Notes: generated from the letters alone by a model not told the origin. Positions 7,119 through 15,690 are shown, counted from the first letter of the stretch. The stretch is 33,497 nucleotides of DNA from an uncultured Lachnospiraceae bacterium (GCA_900554415.1 USGU01000018.1:1-33497), one strand, 5' to 3'. Numbers and translations: made by a program.

Positions 7119-7674
7119 AGTACTATAAATTGATGTATGATTATGAAAAAGGAGAACGATATATTGATTGCAATGCTGCTGATTTGCAGGGAATAGATAT
7201 ATTGTATCGGGTGGAATATTTATTAATGAATGGAAACAGATTGTATATGAATACGATGGCAGTAAGGGGATTATGACAGATTATGTATCCAATGCTTATA
7301 GATGGCCGATAGTGTCAAAGAAATTTTGCTCTTTGGTTAGTGGTTTGGTTCCAAGTGATAAAATTCAAAATCTTCCGGTCACATTGTTTGACGTTTCTGA
7401 AAAATGCAAGAATGAATCATATAGTGTACTGAATGTTTTAGATGTTATTGATGCAATTGATTTAGAACATTCAGACTATGATGTGCTTAAATTGGGAGAC
7501 AAAAAGATAAATTTTGTTAAGAAATATGCATTAAAGAAAAAAGCAATTGAAGGACATGATATATTCCGGCTGAAAAATGATACCATTCCTCTTTTTATTT
7601 CTGAAAGAGTTAAAAATGCGATAGAGGAAAATCAATTATTGGGATTCGACTATTTAGAAGTTAAGGTAGTATGA
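7115..7674 (+). pseudogene. imm11-family (DUF1629-like) immunity gene, frameshifted
   Basis: The start at ATG 7115 reads M-K-Y-Y-K-L-M-Y-D-Y-E-K-G-E-R-Y-I-D, the usual opening of imm11-family proteins. The frame is lost near 7194-7206, where the DNA reads ATAGATATATT. One extra base, or a 4-bp unit giving ATAGATAGATATATT (I-D-R-Y-I), restores the frame to Y-I-V-S-G-G-I-F-I-N-E-W-K-Q and on into T-D-Y-V-S-N-A-Y-R-W-P-I-V-S-K-K-F and the end R-L-K-N-D-T-I-P-L-F-I-S-E-R-V-K. The intact part from 7273 could be annotated alone as a 133-residue protein, but it lacks the N-terminal domain. Family assignment is by remembered pattern. A sequencing error is possible, though a loss of 4 bases would make that less likely. 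Confidence 0.6.
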
Positions 7675-7677
7675 TGC

Positions 7678-7717
7678 AAACAGGGATGTGCGAGCGATAC
7701 GCATATCCCTGTTTTTG
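7678..7717 (+). terminator. Strong terminator at end of toxin/immunity island
   Basis: A 15-bp stem (AAACAGGGATGTGCG with CGCATATCCCTGTTT, one G-T pair), 7-base loop and TTTTT. It lies between two convergent genes and may also stop transcription of aroC from the other side. Confidence 0.88.
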
Positions 7718-7726
7718 TCATAAGTT

Positions 7727-8827
7727 CTATTGTTTGTAGAATGCTGTCAATGAATCCATTTTTGCAGACATATTCGTGAAAAGTAAATCCACGATAGTAA
7801 GTGCTGCCATAGCTTCTACCACAACCACCGCTCTCGGAACAATTACAGGGTCATGTCGTCCGGTGATAGTAAGGGAAATCGGATTTCCATCCTTATCTAC
7901 AGTTTCCTGTTCTCTGGAAATAGAAGGAGTAGGTTTGACAGCGGTGCGGAAAACAAGAGGTGCACCGTCACTCATTCCACCCAGAGTTCCACCAGAATGA
8001 TTGGATTTCTTTGTGATTTTTTCATCTGTTACTGTAAAGGCATCATTATTTTCACTGCCTTTTGCCTGCGCAGCAGCAAAGCCGTCACCGATTTCAAAGC
8101 CCTTTACTGCTCCGATAGAAAGCATGGCTTTTGCAAGATTGGCATCCAGTTTATCAAAGACCGTATCACCGATTCCTGTAGGAAGTCCGGTAACTCTGCA
8201 CTCGATGATTCCACCGGAAGAATTCTGTTCTTTGATACAGGATTCCAGATAAGCGGAGGCTTTCTCTGCATAGGCGGTACTTGGCATGTTGAGTGCATTT
8301 TGTGTGATTTCTTCAAAATGATAGTCTGCTTCCGGAATAGAAACAGGACCAATGGATTTTGTATAAGTGAGAATCTGGATTCCTAATGTTTCCAGAATCT
8401 TTGCGGCAACTGCTCCGGCAGCTACGCGCCCTGCTGTTTCCCGTCCGGAAGAACGGCCGCCGCCACGGTAATCACGGAAGCCATATTTCTCGTCGAAAGT
8501 AAAATCTGCATGACCGGGACGGTAGCAGTTCATAATATTACTATAATCGCGGGAACGCGGGTCTTGATTGCGGATTAGAATAGAAATCGGAGTTCCGGTT
8601 GTTTTACCCTCAAAAACGCCGGAAAGAATCTCCGCTTCGTCACTTTCCTTTCGCATGGTTGTAAACTGACTTTGTCCGGGTTTACGTCTGTCTAAATATG
8701 TTTGAATATCAGATTCTGATAAGGGTAATCCGGCAGGGCAGCCATCAATTACAACACCGATGCCCTTCCCGTGGGATTCTCCCCAGGTAGATATCTGAAA
8801 TAATTTTCCGAAAATAGAACCTGCCAT
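7727..8827 (-). CDS. aroC: Chorismate synthase
   Basis: A 366-residue enzyme, the normal family length. It converts 5-enolpyruvylshikimate-3-phosphate to chorismate, the last shikimate-pathway step, using reduced FMN. The N-terminal signature S-T-W-G-E-S-H-G-K-G-I-G, the central R-P-G-H-A-D-F-T and R-D-Y-R-G-G-G-R-S-S-G-R-E-T, and the C-terminal G-R-H-D-P-V-I-V-P-R are all present. The start has AAAGGAC upstream on the minus strand. It is transcribed alone, away from aroE, aroF and aroB, which lie 12-15 kb away on the other strand. Confidence 0.97.
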   Translation of the reverse strand: MAGSIFGKLFQISTWGESHGKGIGVVIDGCPAGLPLSESDIQTYLDRRKPGQSQFTTMRKESDEAEILSGVFEGKTTGTPISILIRNQDPRSRDYSNIMNCYRPGHADFTFDEKYGFRDYRGGGRSSGRETAGRVAAGAVAAKILETLGIQILTYTKSIGPVSIPEADYHFEEITQNALNMPSTAYAEKASAYLESCIKEQNSSGGIIECRVTGLPTGIGDTVFDKLDANLAKAMLSIGAVKGFEIGDGFAAAQAKGSENNDAFTVTDEKITKKSNHSGGTLGGMSDGAPLVFRTAVKPTPSISREQETVDKDGNPISLTITGRHDPVIVPRAVVVVEAMAALTIVDLLFTNMSAKMDSLTAFYKQ

Positions 8828-8850
8828 TTGAATGTTGTCCTTTCTATGGT

Positions 8851-9031
8851 TAGTATGTTTGGCGATGATACCATCGGATTTCTCCGCATTGATATGCTCT
8901 CAAAATCCTTCAAACATTCGAAATTCGCCCTGTCGGGCTTCTTTCTCATGTTTGGGCAAGTTGTAAGGCTATGTATTCTCATGTGAACATGAAAAACATA
9001 TCTTTACAACCTTGGTATCATCATGATACTA
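8851..9031. repeat. MITE-like inverted-repeat element in the aroC upstream region
   Basis: Most of the gene-free stretch 8828-9164 is taken up by this structure. The left arm TAGTAT-(7)-GATGATACCA and, on the opposite strand from 9031, TAGTAT-(3)-GATGATACCA form terminal inverted repeats. Inside, 8960-8974 and 8996-9010 pair at 13 of 15 positions around a smaller hairpin, TCATG-TGAA-CATGA (8979-8992). There is no transposase gene. It may be a small mobile repeat, or it may be a structured leader of aroC. Confidence 0.45.
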
Positions 9032-9051
9032 CACGAACACTTTTGGAACAA
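9023..9051 (-). promoter_or_regulatory. Candidate promoter for aroC
   Basis: On the minus strand TTGTTC (9051-9046), 17 bases, then TATCAT (9028-9023). It overlaps the right arm of the inverted-repeat element and points toward aroC, about 195 bp away. Confidence 0.35.
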
Positions 9052-9082
9052 GTGAAAAAATTGTCGAAAAGTGACATTTATA

Positions 9083-9112
9083 TTGCAAATAAGAGCCCGT
9101 TCGTATTACAAT
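9083..9112 (+). promoter_or_regulatory. Candidate promoter for the L,D-transpeptidase gene
   Basis: TTGCAA (9083-9088), 18 bases, TACAAT (9107-9112), about 50 bp before the start codon. Confidence 0.4.
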
Positions 9113-9164
9113 AATGGATATGAGTATTCAGGATATAAATATATTTATAGGGAGTTAGGATAGA

Positions 9165-11111
9165 ATGACAAAGAGGAAGAAGGAAATGGAAGAAAAGGAT
9201 ATCAGTCAGTCCTCGGAAGAAATCATGGAAGAAACATTGCAGGATATTGCAAATGAATTGAAGTCGGAGTCAGAAGACAGTCCGGAAGAAAGTTGTGAGA
9301 TTAGTGCAGAATTGGAAGATGTGGAAGCTGATGAAGAAAACGAAAAGAATGATTCAGCTAAAGAAAAGATTTCCTCAGATAAGAAGGATGATGAAAAAGC
9401 TGAAGTGGAAGAAGACACTGAGAAAAGTGTCAAGGACATTTCAGAGGAGCCGGAGGAAGATGATTTGTCTGCCGAAGATGGTGAGGAGATAGAATCTGAA
9501 TTAAGTGCCGAAGACGGTGAAGAACTGGAAATGTCGCCAGACGCAGAAGACAGTGAAGAACTGGGAATGTCGCTAGACGCAGAAGACAGTGAAGAACTGG
9601 AGCCATCGCTGGACGCAGAAGATGGCGAGGAACTGGAACCGTCACTGGATGCAGAGGATGGGGAAGAACTGGAAGAAGACGAAGAATTGCCGGACGAAGA
9701 AAAGCTGGCAAAGAAGAAAAAGAGACATAAAGTGCTGGGAATCATCGGGGGTTCGGTACTTGGAGTTATTCTGGCAGTTTATTTAGGATTTGCAATCTTT
9801 TTCTCCAGTCATTTCTATTTCCATACTACCATTAACGGTGTGGATTATTCCCTTCAGACGGTTGGTAAGGTTGAAGATACAATGGCAGAGGAAGTTGGCG
9901 TTTATAAGCTGACACTGAAAGAGTCTGATGGTGATGTGGATGTGATTGATGGCAAGAAAATAGATTTAAGCTATAAGAAAGGCGAAGAATTAAATACCTT
10001 GCTGAAGAATCAGAATGTATTCTTATGGCCAAGAAGTCTTTGGGAGAATTTTGATATTCAGGCATCGGTTGGTGTGAATTATGACGAAACGAAGCTGGAT
10101 AATCTGCTTAATGCACTGGATTGTATGCAGGAGGAGAATCAGGTAGCTCCAGCCTCTGCTGTTCCAGAATTTAATGGACAGAAATTTGTTGTGAAAGCAG
10201 AAGAAATTGGAAGTTTGTTAGATGTAGATGCATTCAAGGCAAAAGTGGCAGAGTATATTGCCGGATTTCAGAATACTCTGGATATGGTGGCAGAAGACTG
10301 CTATGTAAAAGCAGCGTATTTTTCAGATTCACCGGAAGTGATTGCAGCATGCGAGACAATGAACGAGTATTTAGGAGCTTCTGTTACTTACACCTTTGGT
10401 GAGAATACAGAAGTTGTAGATGCATCCGTGATTTCTCAGTGGCTGACTACAGATGAAAACATGAATGTGACCTATAATGAAGAAGGGGTATCTCAGTTTG
10501 TTGCCGGTCTGGCAGAGAAATACGATACGTACCGGACGCAGAGAACCTTCACATCCGGAAGCGGTAATACGGTAAATGTAGAAGGCGGCAATTATGGCTG
10601 GAAAATTGACCAGACAGCAGAAATAGAAGCTTTGGAAGCTAATATCAGTAATAAAGAAGTGGTAACGAAGGAACCTGTTTACAAGCAGACGGCAGCTTCC
10701 CATGGAGCAGCAGACTGGGGAGATACTTACGTGGAAGTGGATCTGACCAATCAGTATATGTACCTGTTTGTAAATGGAAGTGTTGTGACAAGTTCACCGA
10801 TTGTAACCGGAAAGCCAAGTGAAGGAAGTGCGACACCTCAGGGTGTATACAGTATCCGCTATTGCAAGCGGAATGCGGTTTTGCGTGGACCAAAGAAGGA
10901 GGATGGTACCTATGAGTGGGAATCTCCGGTAGATTTTTGGATGCCATTTAATGGTGCAATCGGACTTCACGATGCTACCTGGCAGTCAGCCTTTGGAGGT
11001 AACAGATATCTGACTCATGGTTCTCATGGATGTGTCAACCTGCCATATAACATTGCGGAGACGGTATTTAACAATGTATCAGCAGGAACACCGGTTGTTT
11101 GCCATTACTAA
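9165..11111 (+). CDS. Membrane-anchored L,D-transpeptidase with acidic repeat region
   Basis: A 648-residue protein. Residues 1-185 are extremely acidic (Glu/Asp/Ser) and cytoplasmic, and include six 12-residue repeats at 101-172. A basic K-K-K-K-R-H-K precedes one membrane helix (about 190-213), giving an inside-to-outside orientation. The outer part has a domain of the type found before YkuD modules (about 220-500) and a C-terminal YkuD catalytic domain with H-G-S-H-G-C-V-N-L-P (His618, His621, Cys623). Such enzymes make 3-3 peptidoglycan cross-links. The start follows AGGGAGTTAGGA. The outer architecture is common in Clostridia; the long acidic tail is the unusual part. It is followed 79 bp later by tgt. 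Confidence 0.9.
   Translation: MTKRKKEMEEKDISQSSEEIMEETLQDIANELKSESEDSPEESCEISAELEDVEADEENEKNDSAKEKISSDKKDDEKAEVEEDTEKSVKDISEEPEEDDLSAEDGEEIESELSAEDGEELEMSPDAEDSEELGMSLDAEDSEELEPSLDAEDGEELEPSLDAEDGEELEEDEELPDEEKLAKKKKRHKVLGIIGGSVLGVILAVYLGFAIFFSSHFYFHTTINGVDYSLQTVGKVEDTMAEEVGVYKLTLKESDGDVDVIDGKKIDLSYKKGEELNTLLKNQNVFLWPRSLWENFDIQASVGVNYDETKLDNLLNALDCMQEENQVAPASAVPEFNGQKFVVKAEEIGSLLDVDAFKAKVAEYIAGFQNTLDMVAEDCYVKAAYFSDSPEVIAACETMNEYLGASVTYTFGENTEVVDASVISQWLTTDENMNVTYNEEGVSQFVAGLAEKYDTYRTQRTFTSGSGNTVNVEGGNYGWKIDQTAEIEALEANISNKEVVTKEPVYKQTAASHGAADWGDTYVEVDLTNQYMYLFVNGSVVTSSPIVTGKPSEGSATPQGVYSIRYCKRNAVLRGPKKEDGTYEWESPVDFWMPFNGAIGLHDATWQSAFGGNRYLTHGSHGCVNLPYNIAETVFNNVSAGTPVVCHY
9465..9680 (+). repeat. 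Six tandem 36-bp repeats inside the L,D-transpeptidase gene
   Basis: Six consecutive in-frame units encode variants of L-D-A-E-D-G-E-E-L-E-P-S. Neighbouring units differ at a few bases each. The whole array keeps the frame, so copy number can change without breaking the gene. Confidence 0.9.
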
Positions 11112-11190
11112 GAGATTATCGTGACTGAAGCATTGGCGGAAGTCAGATATCAGTAGAAAGATATCATTAAGAAAAGTTGGAGAGAATAGA

Positions 11191-12324
11191 ATGTACGAAT
11201 TAATCAAAAGAGATGGACTGGCGAAGAGGGGACGTCTTCACACAGTCCACGGAGTCATTGAAACTCCAGTATTTATGAATGTAGGAACGGTTGCGGCCAT
11301 CAAGGGTGCCGTGTCTACAGAAGATTTGGAAGGAATTAAGACGCAGGTCGAGCTTTCCAATACCTACCATTTGCATGTGCGGCCGGGAGATAAAGTAATC
11401 AAGCAGCTTGGCGGTCTGCACAAGTTTATGTCATGGAATAAGCCGATTCTGACGGATTCAGGCGGATTTCAGGTGTTTTCGCTGGCTGGACTCCGGAAAA
11501 TCAAAGAAGAAGGTGTATATTTCAATTCGCACATCGATGGCAGAAAGATTTTCATGGGACCAGAAGAAAGCATGCAGATTCAGTCCAATCTGGCTTCCAC
11601 CATTGCCATGGCATTTGATGAATGTCCTTCCAGTGTGGCGGACCGGAAATATATCCAGAACTCGGTAGACCGGACAGTGCGCTGGCTTGCAAGATGTAAA
11701 GAAGAAATGGCAAGACTGAATTCACTGGACGACACCATCAACAAGAAACAGATGCTATTCGGAATCAATCAGGGTGCGATTTATGAAGACATCCGTATTG
11801 CCCAGGCACAGCAGATTGCAGAAATGGATTTGGACGGCTATGCGGTGGGTGGTCTTGCAGTTGGTGAAACCCATGAGCAGATGTATCAGATTTTAGATGC
11901 AGTAGTTCCGTATTTACCGGTAAATAAACCGACTTATCTTATGGGAGTAGGAACACCGGCCAATATTTTGGAAGCAGTAGACAGAGGTGTGGATTTCTTT
12001 GACTGCGTATATCCGAGCCGTAACGGAAGACACGGACATGTTTATACCAAGCATGGAAAATTAAATTTGTTTAATGCGAAATATGAACTGGATGAGCGCC
12101 CGATTGAAGAAGGCTGTCAGTGTCCGGCATGCCGTAGATATTCCAGAGCGTATATCCGCCATTTGCTGAAGGCGAAAGAAATGCTTGGCATGCGTCTCTG
12201 CGTACTTCATAATCTGTATTATTACAACACACTGATGGAAGAAATCAGAGCGGCTATTGATGCAGGAAGATATAAAGAGTTTAAGAAAGAAACCTTAAAC
12301 AGAATGGAAGAAAAAGAAGAATAA
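11191..12324 (+). CDS. tgt: tRNA-guanine transglycosylase
   Basis: A 377-residue enzyme that swaps guanine for preQ1 at the wobble position of tRNAs with GUN anticodons, a step to queuosine. The active-site aspartates are Asp89 (D-S-G-G-F-Q-V-F) and Asp271 (F-D-C-V-Y-P-S-R-N-G-R-H-G). The zinc site is complete: Cys309, Cys311, Cys314 and His340. The start ATG is behind GGAGAGA. No promoter is obvious in the 79 bp before it, so it may be co-transcribed with the preceding gene. yajC follows, a neighbour pair common in bacteria. Confidence 0.97.
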   Translation: MYELIKRDGLAKRGRLHTVHGVIETPVFMNVGTVAAIKGAVSTEDLEGIKTQVELSNTYHLHVRPGDKVIKQLGGLHKFMSWNKPILTDSGGFQVFSLAGLRKIKEEGVYFNSHIDGRKIFMGPEESMQIQSNLASTIAMAFDECPSSVADRKYIQNSVDRTVRWLARCKEEMARLNSLDDTINKKQMLFGINQGAIYEDIRIAQAQQIAEMDLDGYAVGGLAVGETHEQMYQILDAVVPYLPVNKPTYLMGVGTPANILEAVDRGVDFFDCVYPSRNGRHGHVYTKHGKLNLFNAKYELDERPIEEGCQCPACRRYSRAYIRHLLKAKEMLGMRLCVLHNLYYYNTLMEEIRAAIDAGRYKEFKKETLNRMEEKEE

Positions 12325-12357
12325 AAGCGCATAAGTGTAAAATTATTCGAAATTCCC

Positions 12358-12386
12358 TTGCTGAAATGCATAGGATTGTGTATAGT
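12358..12386 (+). promoter_or_regulatory. Candidate promoter for yajC
   Basis: TTGCTG (12358-12363), 17 bases, TATAGT (12381-12386), 38 bp before the yajC ATG. It argues against any yajC start upstream of 12400. Confidence 0.45.
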
Positions 12387-12423
12387 AGATATAGTTTTTA
12401 TTACAATTAGGAGGAAATGGAAA

Positions 12424-12702
12424 ATGAATATGGTTCAGTTAGTTATCATCTACGCTGTAGTTTTAGGTGGTATGTGGTTTTTACTTATGAGACCTCAGAA
12501 GAAAGAACAGAAGAGAATTCAGCTGATGCTTTCGGAAATGCAGGTAGGAGATACTGTTCTTACAACAAGCGGTTTTTATGGCGTTCTCATCGATGTAGGT
12601 GAGCAGGATGTAATTGTAGAATTTGGCAGCAACAAGAACTGTCGTATTCCGATGCAGAAATCAGCAATCATGCAGGTAGAAAAGCCAGCTTCTAACTCAT
12701 AG
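12424..12702 (+). CDS. yajC: Preprotein translocase subunit YajC
   Basis: A 92-residue protein with one N-terminal membrane helix (about residues 4-20), the short R-P-Q-K-K-E-Q-K-R family signature, and a small soluble domain (Q-V-G-D-T-V-L-T-T-S-G-F-Y-G). It is an accessory part of the Sec export machinery (SecDF-YajC) at the inner face of the membrane. The start at 12424 is set by AGGAGG at 12409-12414; the frame is open further upstream, but that region carries the promoter. secD/secF do not follow here; a terminator does. Confidence 0.93.
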   Translation: MNMVQLVIIYAVVLGGMWFLLMRPQKKEQKRIQLMLSEMQVGDTVLTTSGFYGVLIDVGEQDVIVEFGSNKNCRIPMQKSAIMQVEKPASNS

Positions 12703-12729
12703 GAGAAGAAAAGAAATAAGAATCTGAAG

Positions 12730-12771
12730 ACCGTGTATATAAGGCAGTAGAACCTTGTATACACGGTTTTT
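12730..12771 (+). terminator. Terminator after yajC
   Basis: A 15-bp stem, ACCGTGTATATAAGG with CCTTGTATACACGGT (one G-T pair), 8-base loop and a TTTTT run. Confidence 0.9.
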
Positions 12772-12800
12772 GCTATTTCACACTTTTGCGAGGTAAAGGG

Positions 12801-12829
12801 TTGAAATCGGAAGAAAAATACGATATTAT
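12801..12829 (+). promoter_or_regulatory. Promoter of the leuB-ilvD-ilvB-serC-serA run
   Basis: TTGAAA (12801-12806), 17 bases, TATTAT (12824-12829). It lies just after the yajC terminator and 70 bp before leuB. No leader peptide, T-box or attenuator is visible between it and leuB. Confidence 0.6.
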
Positions 12830-12898
12830 AAACCATAATAGAAAATCGACATAAATTGTATGACGAATATATGATGCATAGAAGGAAGGAAATGAACG

Positions 12899-13984
12899 AT
12901 GAAATTGAACATTGGGGTAATTAAAGGCGATGGAATCGGACCGGAAGTTGTGACAGAAGCAATGAAGGTACTGGACAAGGCAGGAGAAGTGTATGGATTT
13001 GAATGTGCTTATGAACAGTTACTGATGGGAGGAGCTTCGATAGATGTTCACGGAGTACCGCTTACAGATGAGACGGTAGAAAGAGCCAAAGCGAATGATG
13101 CAGTCCTGATGGGTTCCATCGGTGGAGATACCAACACATCACCATGGTACAAATTAGAGCCATCCAAGAGACCGGAAGCAGGGCTTCTGAGAATCAGAAA
13201 AGAACTGGGATTATTTGCAAATCTCCGTCCGGCAGTGCTTTATGAAGAGTTATCTGAGGCGTGTCCATTAAAGCCGGAACTGACAGAAGGCGGATTTGAC
13301 CTTTTGATTATGAGAGAGCTGACCGGTGGACTGTATTTCGGAGAGCGAAAGACCGTTGAAGAAAATGGTGTCCGTACCGCTTATGACTCACTTACATATA
13401 ATGAAAATGAAATCCGCAGAATTGCGATCCGTGCATTTGACATTGCAAGAAAGAGAAGAAAGAAAGTAACAAGTATTGATAAAGCAAATGTACTGGATTC
13501 TTCCAGATTGTGGAGAAAGGTTGTGGAAGAAGTTGCGGCAGATTACCCGGATGTTACATTAGAACACATGCTGGTTGATAACTGCGCAATGCAGCTTGTA
13601 AAGAATCCAAAACAGTTTGATGTGGTCCTGACAGAGAACATGTTTGGTGATATTTTATCGGACGAAGCAAGTATGGTAACCGGTTCCATCGGAATGCTTG
13701 CAAGTGCCAGCTTAAATGAAACAAAATTCGGTTTATATGAGCCAAGCGGCGGTTCTGCACCGGATATTGCAGGACAGGGTATCGCAAATCCGATTGCAAC
13801 GATACTGTCAGCAGCCATGATGCTTCGTTACAGCTTTGATCTGGATGAAGCAGCAGACGCTGTAGAGGCAGCCATTTCCAAGGTATTAAAAGATGGATAC
13901 CGTACAGGAGATATCATGTCAGAAGGATGTACAAAGGTGAATACAGCACAGATGGGCGACCTTATATGTGAGAGAATACAATAA
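12899..13984 (+). CDS. leuB: 3-isopropylmalate dehydrogenase
   Basis: A 361-residue NAD-dependent enzyme of leucine synthesis that oxidises and decarboxylates 3-isopropylmalate. Family signatures are G-D-G-I-G-P-E-V near the N-terminus, the R-E-L-T-G-G-L-Y-F-G-E loop (specific for isopropylmalate rather than isocitrate), D-K-A-N-V-L, and N-M-F-G-D-I-L-S-D-E-A with the metal-binding aspartates. The start ATG follows AAGGAAGGA. It is the first gene after a terminator and a good promoter, with ilvD 23 bp downstream. leuA, leuC and leuD are not in the window. Confidence 0.97.
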   Translation: MKLNIGVIKGDGIGPEVVTEAMKVLDKAGEVYGFECAYEQLLMGGASIDVHGVPLTDETVERAKANDAVLMGSIGGDTNTSPWYKLEPSKRPEAGLLRIRKELGLFANLRPAVLYEELSEACPLKPELTEGGFDLLIMRELTGGLYFGERKTVEENGVRTAYDSLTYNENEIRRIAIRAFDIARKRRKKVTSIDKANVLDSSRLWRKVVEEVAADYPDVTLEHMLVDNCAMQLVKNPKQFDVVLTENMFGDILSDEASMVTGSIGMLASASLNETKFGLYEPSGGSAPDIAGQGIANPIATILSAAMMLRYSFDLDEAADAVEAAISKVLKDGYRTGDIMSEGCTKVNTAQMGDLICERIQ

Positions 13985-14007
13985 GAGAATAGAGGAGGCA
14001 TGAAAAA

Positions 14008-15672
14008 ATGAAGAGTGATAACGTAAAGAAGGGGATGCAGCAGGCACCGCATCGTTCGTTGTTTAACGCATTAGGACTTACAAAAGAAGAATTAGAGAAA
14101 CCATTAGTAGGAATTGTCAGTTCCTACAATGAGATTGTTCCGGGACATATGAATCTGGATAAGATTGTGAATGCAGTAAAGATGGGAGTTGCCATGGCAG
14201 GAGGGACACCAATCGTATTTCCTGCGATTGCAGTGTGTGATGGAATTGCCATGGGACATATCGGAATGAAATATTCTCTGGTTACCAGAGATTTGATTGC
14301 CGATTCTACAGAGGCAATGGCACTGGCACATCAGTTTGACGCACTGGTTATGGTGCCAAACTGCGATAAGAATGTGCCTGGACTTCTGATGGCGGCAGCC
14401 AGAATCAATGTACCGACCATCTTCGTCAGTGGCGGCCCAATGCTTGCAGGTCATGTAAATGGCAAGAAGAGAAGTCTTTCCAGTATGTTTGAGGCAGTAG
14501 GGGCCTATGCAGCAGGAACTATGACTGAATGTGAAGTCTGCGAATATGAAAATAAAGTATGTCCGACGTGCGGTTCTTGTTCCGGAATGTATACAGCAAA
14601 CAGTATGAACTGTCTGACAGAAGTGCTTGGCATGGGACTTCCGGGAAATGGAACCATTCCAGCCGTTTATTCCGAACGTATCCGTCTGGCAAAACATGCC
14701 GGTATGCAGGTAATGGAACTTTACAGAAGAAATATCCGTCCAAGAGATATTATGACAGAAGATGCAATCTTAAATGCACTGACTGTAGATATGGCACTTG
14801 GATGTTCGACCAACAGTATGTTGCATCTTCCGGCTATTGCCCATGAAATCGGTATGGATTTTGAGATTGATTTTGCAAATGGAATCAGTGCAAAGACACC
14901 AAACCTTTGCCATCTGGCACCGGCTGGCCCGACTTACATGGAAGATTTGAATGAGGCTGGTGGTGTACCGGCAGTCATGAACGAGTTAAATAAGCGTGGA
15001 CTTCTCCATACAGAATGTATGACCGTTACCGGAAAGACCTTAGGCGAAAATATTGAAGGATGCGAGAACTTAAATCCAGAAGTTATCCGTCCAATCGATA
15101 ACCCATACAGTGAGACAGGCGGTCTTGCCGTATTAAAGGGCAATATAGCACCGGATGGAAGCGTGGTAAAACGTTCTGCAGTTGTACCGGAAATGTTAGT
15201 ACATGAAGGACCTGCAAGAGTATTTGAATGTGAAGAAGATGCCATTGATGCAATCAAGAGTGGTAAAATAGTGGCTGGTGATGTGGTGGTTATCCGCTAT
15301 GAAGGACCAAAGGGCGGTCCTGGTATGAGAGAAATGCTGAACCCGACTTCTGCCATTGCAGGAATGGGACTTGGTTCTTCCGTAGCCCTGATTACAGACG
15401 GACGATTCAGTGGAGCATCCAGAGGAGCTTCCATCGGACATGTTTCACCGGAAGCTGCAGTTGGCGGACCAATTGCTTTGATTGAAGAAGGCGATATTAT
15501 CCAGATTGATATTCCAAACCTTACACTGAATGCAAAGATTTCAGATGAAGAACTGGTAGCAAGAAAGGCAAAATGGCAGCCGAGAGAACCGAAGGTTACC
15601 ACAGGTTATCTGGCAAGATATGCGGCAATGGTAACATCTGGAAACAGAGGCGCAATTCTGGAAGTAAAATAG
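14008..15672 (+). CDS. ilvD: Dihydroxy-acid dehydratase
   Basis: A 554-residue iron-sulfur enzyme that dehydrates the dihydroxy acids leading to valine, leucine and isoleucine. Probable cluster ligands are Cys119 (V-P-N-C-D-K-N-V-P-G) and Cys191 (C-G-S-C-S-G-M-Y-T-A-N-S-M). The C-terminal signature D-G-R-F-S-G-A-S-R-G is also present. AGGAGG (13993-13998) sets ATG 14008; the nearer ATG at 13999 is out of frame and stops at once. It lies between leuB and ilvB in one transcriptional direction with short gaps. Confidence 0.97.
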   Translation: MKSDNVKKGMQQAPHRSLFNALGLTKEELEKPLVGIVSSYNEIVPGHMNLDKIVNAVKMGVAMAGGTPIVFPAIAVCDGIAMGHIGMKYSLVTRDLIADSTEAMALAHQFDALVMVPNCDKNVPGLLMAAARINVPTIFVSGGPMLAGHVNGKKRSLSSMFEAVGAYAAGTMTECEVCEYENKVCPTCGSCSGMYTANSMNCLTEVLGMGLPGNGTIPAVYSERIRLAKHAGMQVMELYRRNIRPRDIMTEDAILNALTVDMALGCSTNSMLHLPAIAHEIGMDFEIDFANGISAKTPNLCHLAPAGPTYMEDLNEAGGVPAVMNELNKRGLLHTECMTVTGKTLGENIEGCENLNPEVIRPIDNPYSETGGLAVLKGNIAPDGSVVKRSAVVPEMLVHEGPARVFECEEDAIDAIKSGKIVAGDVVVIRYEGPKGGPGMREMLNPTSAIAGMGLGSSVALITDGRFSGASRGASIGHVSPEAAVGGPIALIEEGDIIQIDIPNLTLNAKISDEELVARKAKWQPREPKVTTGYLARYAAMVTSGNRGAILEVK

Positions 15673-15690
15673 AGAGCGAGGAAAACACGA

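Noticed and set aside
7273..7674. A free-standing 133-residue gene
   Set aside because: The upstream sequence in another frame supplies the typical N-terminus of the same family, so this is the rear part of a frameshifted gene.
8749..8982. Minus-strand 77-residue open frame before aroC
   Set aside because: It overlaps the aroC start and lies in the inverted-repeat element; it is more likely a spurious frame of a repeat.
9465..9680. Regular 36-bp repeats that could suggest a CRISPR array
   Set aside because: The units are contiguous with no spacers, in frame, and inside a coding gene. No cas genes are present.
9206..9745. Serine-rich minus-strand open frame of 179 residues
   Set aside because: It is the antisense shadow of the Glu/Asp-rich codons (GAA, GAG, GAT) of the L,D-transpeptidase tail; it has no ribosome site and extreme composition.
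14104..14697. Minus-strand open frame of 197 residues inside ilvD
   Set aside because: Rich in Cys, His and Ser, antisense to a fully conserved enzyme gene.
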